From JBAMOY01 sp037071015 (GTDB lineage: Bacteria > Bacillota_I > Bacilli_A > RF39 > UBA660), in the NCBI GenBank assembly GCA_037071015.1, contig JBAMOY010000001.1:682001-746000 (forward strand): a stretch of DNA of 64,000 nt. The letters run 5' to 3'. This document shows, piece by piece, positions 62,255-64,000 of the stretch. Both the position numbers and the translations under genes were made by a program. Below the pieces are notes generated by a model, which was not told where the DNA came from, did no database searches, and saw only the letters and a list, made by a program, of their open reading frames with translations. The number at the start of each line of letters is the position of its first letter. Positions within the stretch are counted from its first letter, which is position 1.

Positions 62255-63475
62255 TTAATGATCCCGTTGTTCTAAATAAACAATAAAACCTTTTAAAATA
62301 TCTTGATAATTTTTCTCAATAAAAGACAAACTCTCTAACTTATGTCGGGCTACTTTAAACAATCTATCCATCATATTATTAGCATAATCTAAAGCTCCGC
62401 TTTCTTTAAATATACTTTTAACAATTTCAATATCTTCATCCTTTAAATTATCTTGACCGTAATATTTTTGTAATGACGTTAGATAAGTTGGACAATTCTC
62501 ATATACATATGAGTACATTATCGTTTGTTTAAACTCACTAATATCTGACGCAGTTTTTTCTGCTTTAACTTTATTACTGTAAATTCCTAATATATCATCT
62601 TTAATTTGAAAAGCAACTCCTAAACCATATGCAAAATCTTCCATTGCCTCTACTTGTTCATGATTAGCACCACCTAAAATCATTCCAACACCTATTGGTC
62701 CCACCACCGAATACCATGAAGTTTTAAGACGATATATTTCCATAACATACTTTTCTAAAGTTGTATCGTCAAAATAGTTATACTTTAAAAGATGTGGTAA
62801 AACAACATCTAAGGTCTCACCTCTAATAGTATTAATAATAATGTCGTTAAAATACTTTAACAAAGTTTTATTATCATGATAGTATTCAATTAAAATTTCA
62901 TTTGCCTTATAAAATCCTAAATCGCCAGCGCAAATAGCTAAACTAACACCTAAATGTTTTGCTTGCTCATACTTTTCCATATAACGCGCTACAATTGTTT
63001 TTTTACCTCTACGCTTACTAGCGTTATCAATAATATCATCGTGAATCAATACCGAAGTTTGAAACAACTCAAAAGCGAGAGCTAAAGGAATCGCCTCATC
63101 ATAACTATCCTGTTTCATTAGCAAATAACCTAAAATAATTAAAAATCCCCGAATAAATTTACCATCACTATTTAAGTCGATAAAACAGTCTAATAAGGCT
63201 TTAATATAATGATTATCTTCACACCCTAAATTGGTATTGTAATCACGCATTTCAAAGCTCAAGCGATTTTTTACATCGGTATATAAAATTAAAAACTTAA
63301 CTAACTCATAACAACTAGTTATAAGCTCTTGATTATCAGAACCAATAACTACTACTTCATCGTCTTTTAAAGATAACAATGTAACTAAGTCTGTCCACTC
63401 ATCAATTTTCAAATAGTTTTCAACATTTGTTTCTAACCAACTAACTTGGTTACCTTCTTTTTTTATAAAATACAT
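62255..63475 (-). CDS. Polyprenyl diphosphate synthase with N-terminal extension
   Basis: 406 aa, longer than usual (about 320). First Asp motif VLIHDDIIDNASKRRGK; second KDDILGIYS, where the usual second Asp is Gly as in several long-chain or GGPP-type enzymes. The first 90 residues (NQVSWLETNVENYLKIDEW start) have no known counterpart. Makes the isoprenoid carrier or quinone side chain from FPP and IPP. Start ATG 63475 with GGTGAT a few bases upstream. Confidence 0.87.
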   Translation of the reverse strand: MYFIKKEGNQVSWLETNVENYLKIDEWTDLVTLLSLKDDEVVVIGSDNQELITSCYELVKFLILYTDVKNRLSFEMRDYNTNLGCEDNHYIKALLDCFIDLNSDGKFIRGFLIILGYLLMKQDSYDEAIPLALAFELFQTSVLIHDDIIDNASKRRGKKTIVARYMEKYEQAKHLGVSLAICAGDLGFYKANEILIEYYHDNKTLLKYFNDIIINTIRGETLDVVLPHLLKYNYFDDTTLEKYVMEIYRLKTSWYSVVGPIGVGMILGGANHEQVEAMEDFAYGLGVAFQIKDDILGIYSNKVKAEKTASDISEFKQTIMYSYVYENCPTYLTSLQKYYGQDNLKDEDIEIVKSIFKESGALDYANNMMDRLFKVARHKLESLSFIEKNYQDILKGFIVYLEQRDH

Positions 63476-63518
63476 CCTATCACCAATACTATTATATCGA
63501 AAATAGGACTTATTAACA

Positions 63519-63544
63519 ATAAAAAGCGATAAAAATCGCTTTTT
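63519..63544 (-). terminator. Intrinsic terminator
   Basis: AAAAAGCGAT / ATCGCTTTTT hairpin, T runs on both sides; can end transcription of the YihY-type gene upstream. Confidence 0.85.
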
Positions 63545-63684
63545 AAGATAGTTGCATATAAAAGGAGTTTACCACAATATTAATACTTATTAGTTCACAG
63601 TTAAACTACAATCGGTACTATGTAGTCTGTAAATAGATATATATTGGTAACACATATATATCCACTAATATTATAGCTCACAAT

Positions 63685-64000
63685 CTATTTTTTATTGCTA
63701 GTAATTTTTTCCTTTTCATAGACACCAGAATTAATCGCAATACCAATTACTAAAATATATGAAATAATATATACCCACATCATTAAAATAATAATATTAG
63801 CTAAACTACCATAAAACAAATCATAATGAGAAAAATTATTTATATAAAACGAATATATCAATGTAACAATAGTCCAACAAATAGTAGTAAAACCAGCGCC
63901 TTTATTGACATGTGAACTTGGTAACTGCTTGTCCGGTGCCATCGTATATAAAAGTTTGATACATAGAAAAATAAGTAAAAACGCCGTTGGCCACTTAAAT
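63685..64000 (-). CDS. YihY/BrkB-family membrane protein, C-terminal part
   Basis: Open from the window edge to the stop at 63685 (about 105 codons visible; gene continues beyond 64000). Sequence FKWPTAFLLIFLCIKLLYTM, then GAGFTTICWTIVTLIYSFYI and YGSLANIIILMMWVYIISYI, fits the last three helices of YihY/BrkB proteins. Function in the family is unknown. The frame's Met at 63942 is internal, not the start. Confidence 0.82.
   Translation of the reverse strand, partial: FKWPTAFLLIFLCIKLLYTMAPDKQLPSSHVNKGAGFTTICWTIVTLIYSFYINNFSHYDLFYGSLANIIILMMWVYIISYILVIGIAINSGVYEKEKITSNKK

Overview
The window is AT-rich chromosomal DNA of a low-GC Firmicute (Bacillota), probably an uncultured Bacilli-type lineage. 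Signs of this are RNase J, YqeG/YqeH, ClpC with a UVR-type middle region, DUF1292, a YugP-type protease, a Cse60-like protein, a PdaA-like deacetylase and a SpoVB/MurJ-type flippase, with purine-rich Shine-Dalgarno sites at nearly every start. TGA acts as a stop (13942-13944, 59385-59387) and Trp is TGG, so the standard bacterial code applies. Most genes lie on the minus strand, so operons read from high to low coordinates.

Layout, low to high. 1-12.9 kb is core: a partial acidic protein, miaB, two zinc-ribbon membrane proteins, an RNase J with a degraded active site, a three-gene suf operon (C, D/B-like, S), a HIT protein, pnp and rpsO. 13.2-14.3 kb holds a small two-gene plus-strand operon of unknown function. 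14.3-24.4 kb carries a nucleotidyltransferase, truB, an RluD-type enzyme, a five-LysM amidase, a lipoprotein, mnmA, a PdaA-like deacetylase, a YugP-type protease, cysS and two tRNAs. 24.5-29.6 kb has three uncharacterised proteins (two membrane-anchored), a free Smr domain and a PfkB kinase. 29.8-33.3 kb has an ABC-F ATPase and a tandem HD-domain protein.

The most unusual part is 33.4-42.5 kb. A 57-bp sequence covering the last codons, stop codon and terminator of ppdK occurs three times as identical direct repeats (33381, 41197, 42408). The repeats divide the region into two cassettes, about 7.8 kb and 1.2 kb, in the same orientation as ppdK. The cassettes also share conserved left and right end sequences outside the repeat. 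This is the expected pattern for serial site-specific insertion at the 3' end of ppdK, yet neither cassette carries a recombinase. A XerC/XerD-type recombinase gene lies directly upstream of ppdK. Cassette A has its own promoter and a tight ten-gene operon: NUDIX, radical-SAM-like protein without the FeS motif, guanylate-kinase-like protein, YfcE-type phosphoesterase, unknown protein, two DUF402 paralogs, two radical SAM enzymes and a GT2 glycosyltransferase. Cassette B has a MazG-like pyrophosphohydrolase and a decayed gene. Both cassettes look nucleotide-centred; their function is unknown.

42.4-64 kb returns to core: ppdK, the recombinase, four uncharacterised genes, clpC, a lipid flippase, a Cse60-like protein, an M23 hydrolase, a DUF45 metalloprotease, a YfcC/DcuC-type transporter with a histone-like loop, a YtqA-type radical SAM protein, a HerA-type ATPase, a coiled-coil protein, DUF1292, yqeH, yqeG, a polyprenyl synthase and the end of a YihY/BrkB protein. 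The core genes serve translation and RNA turnover (miaB, mnmA, truB, cysS, rpsO, pnp, RNase J, yqeH), Fe-S assembly (suf) and the cell envelope (amidase, deacetylase, M23, flippase, polyprenyl synthase).
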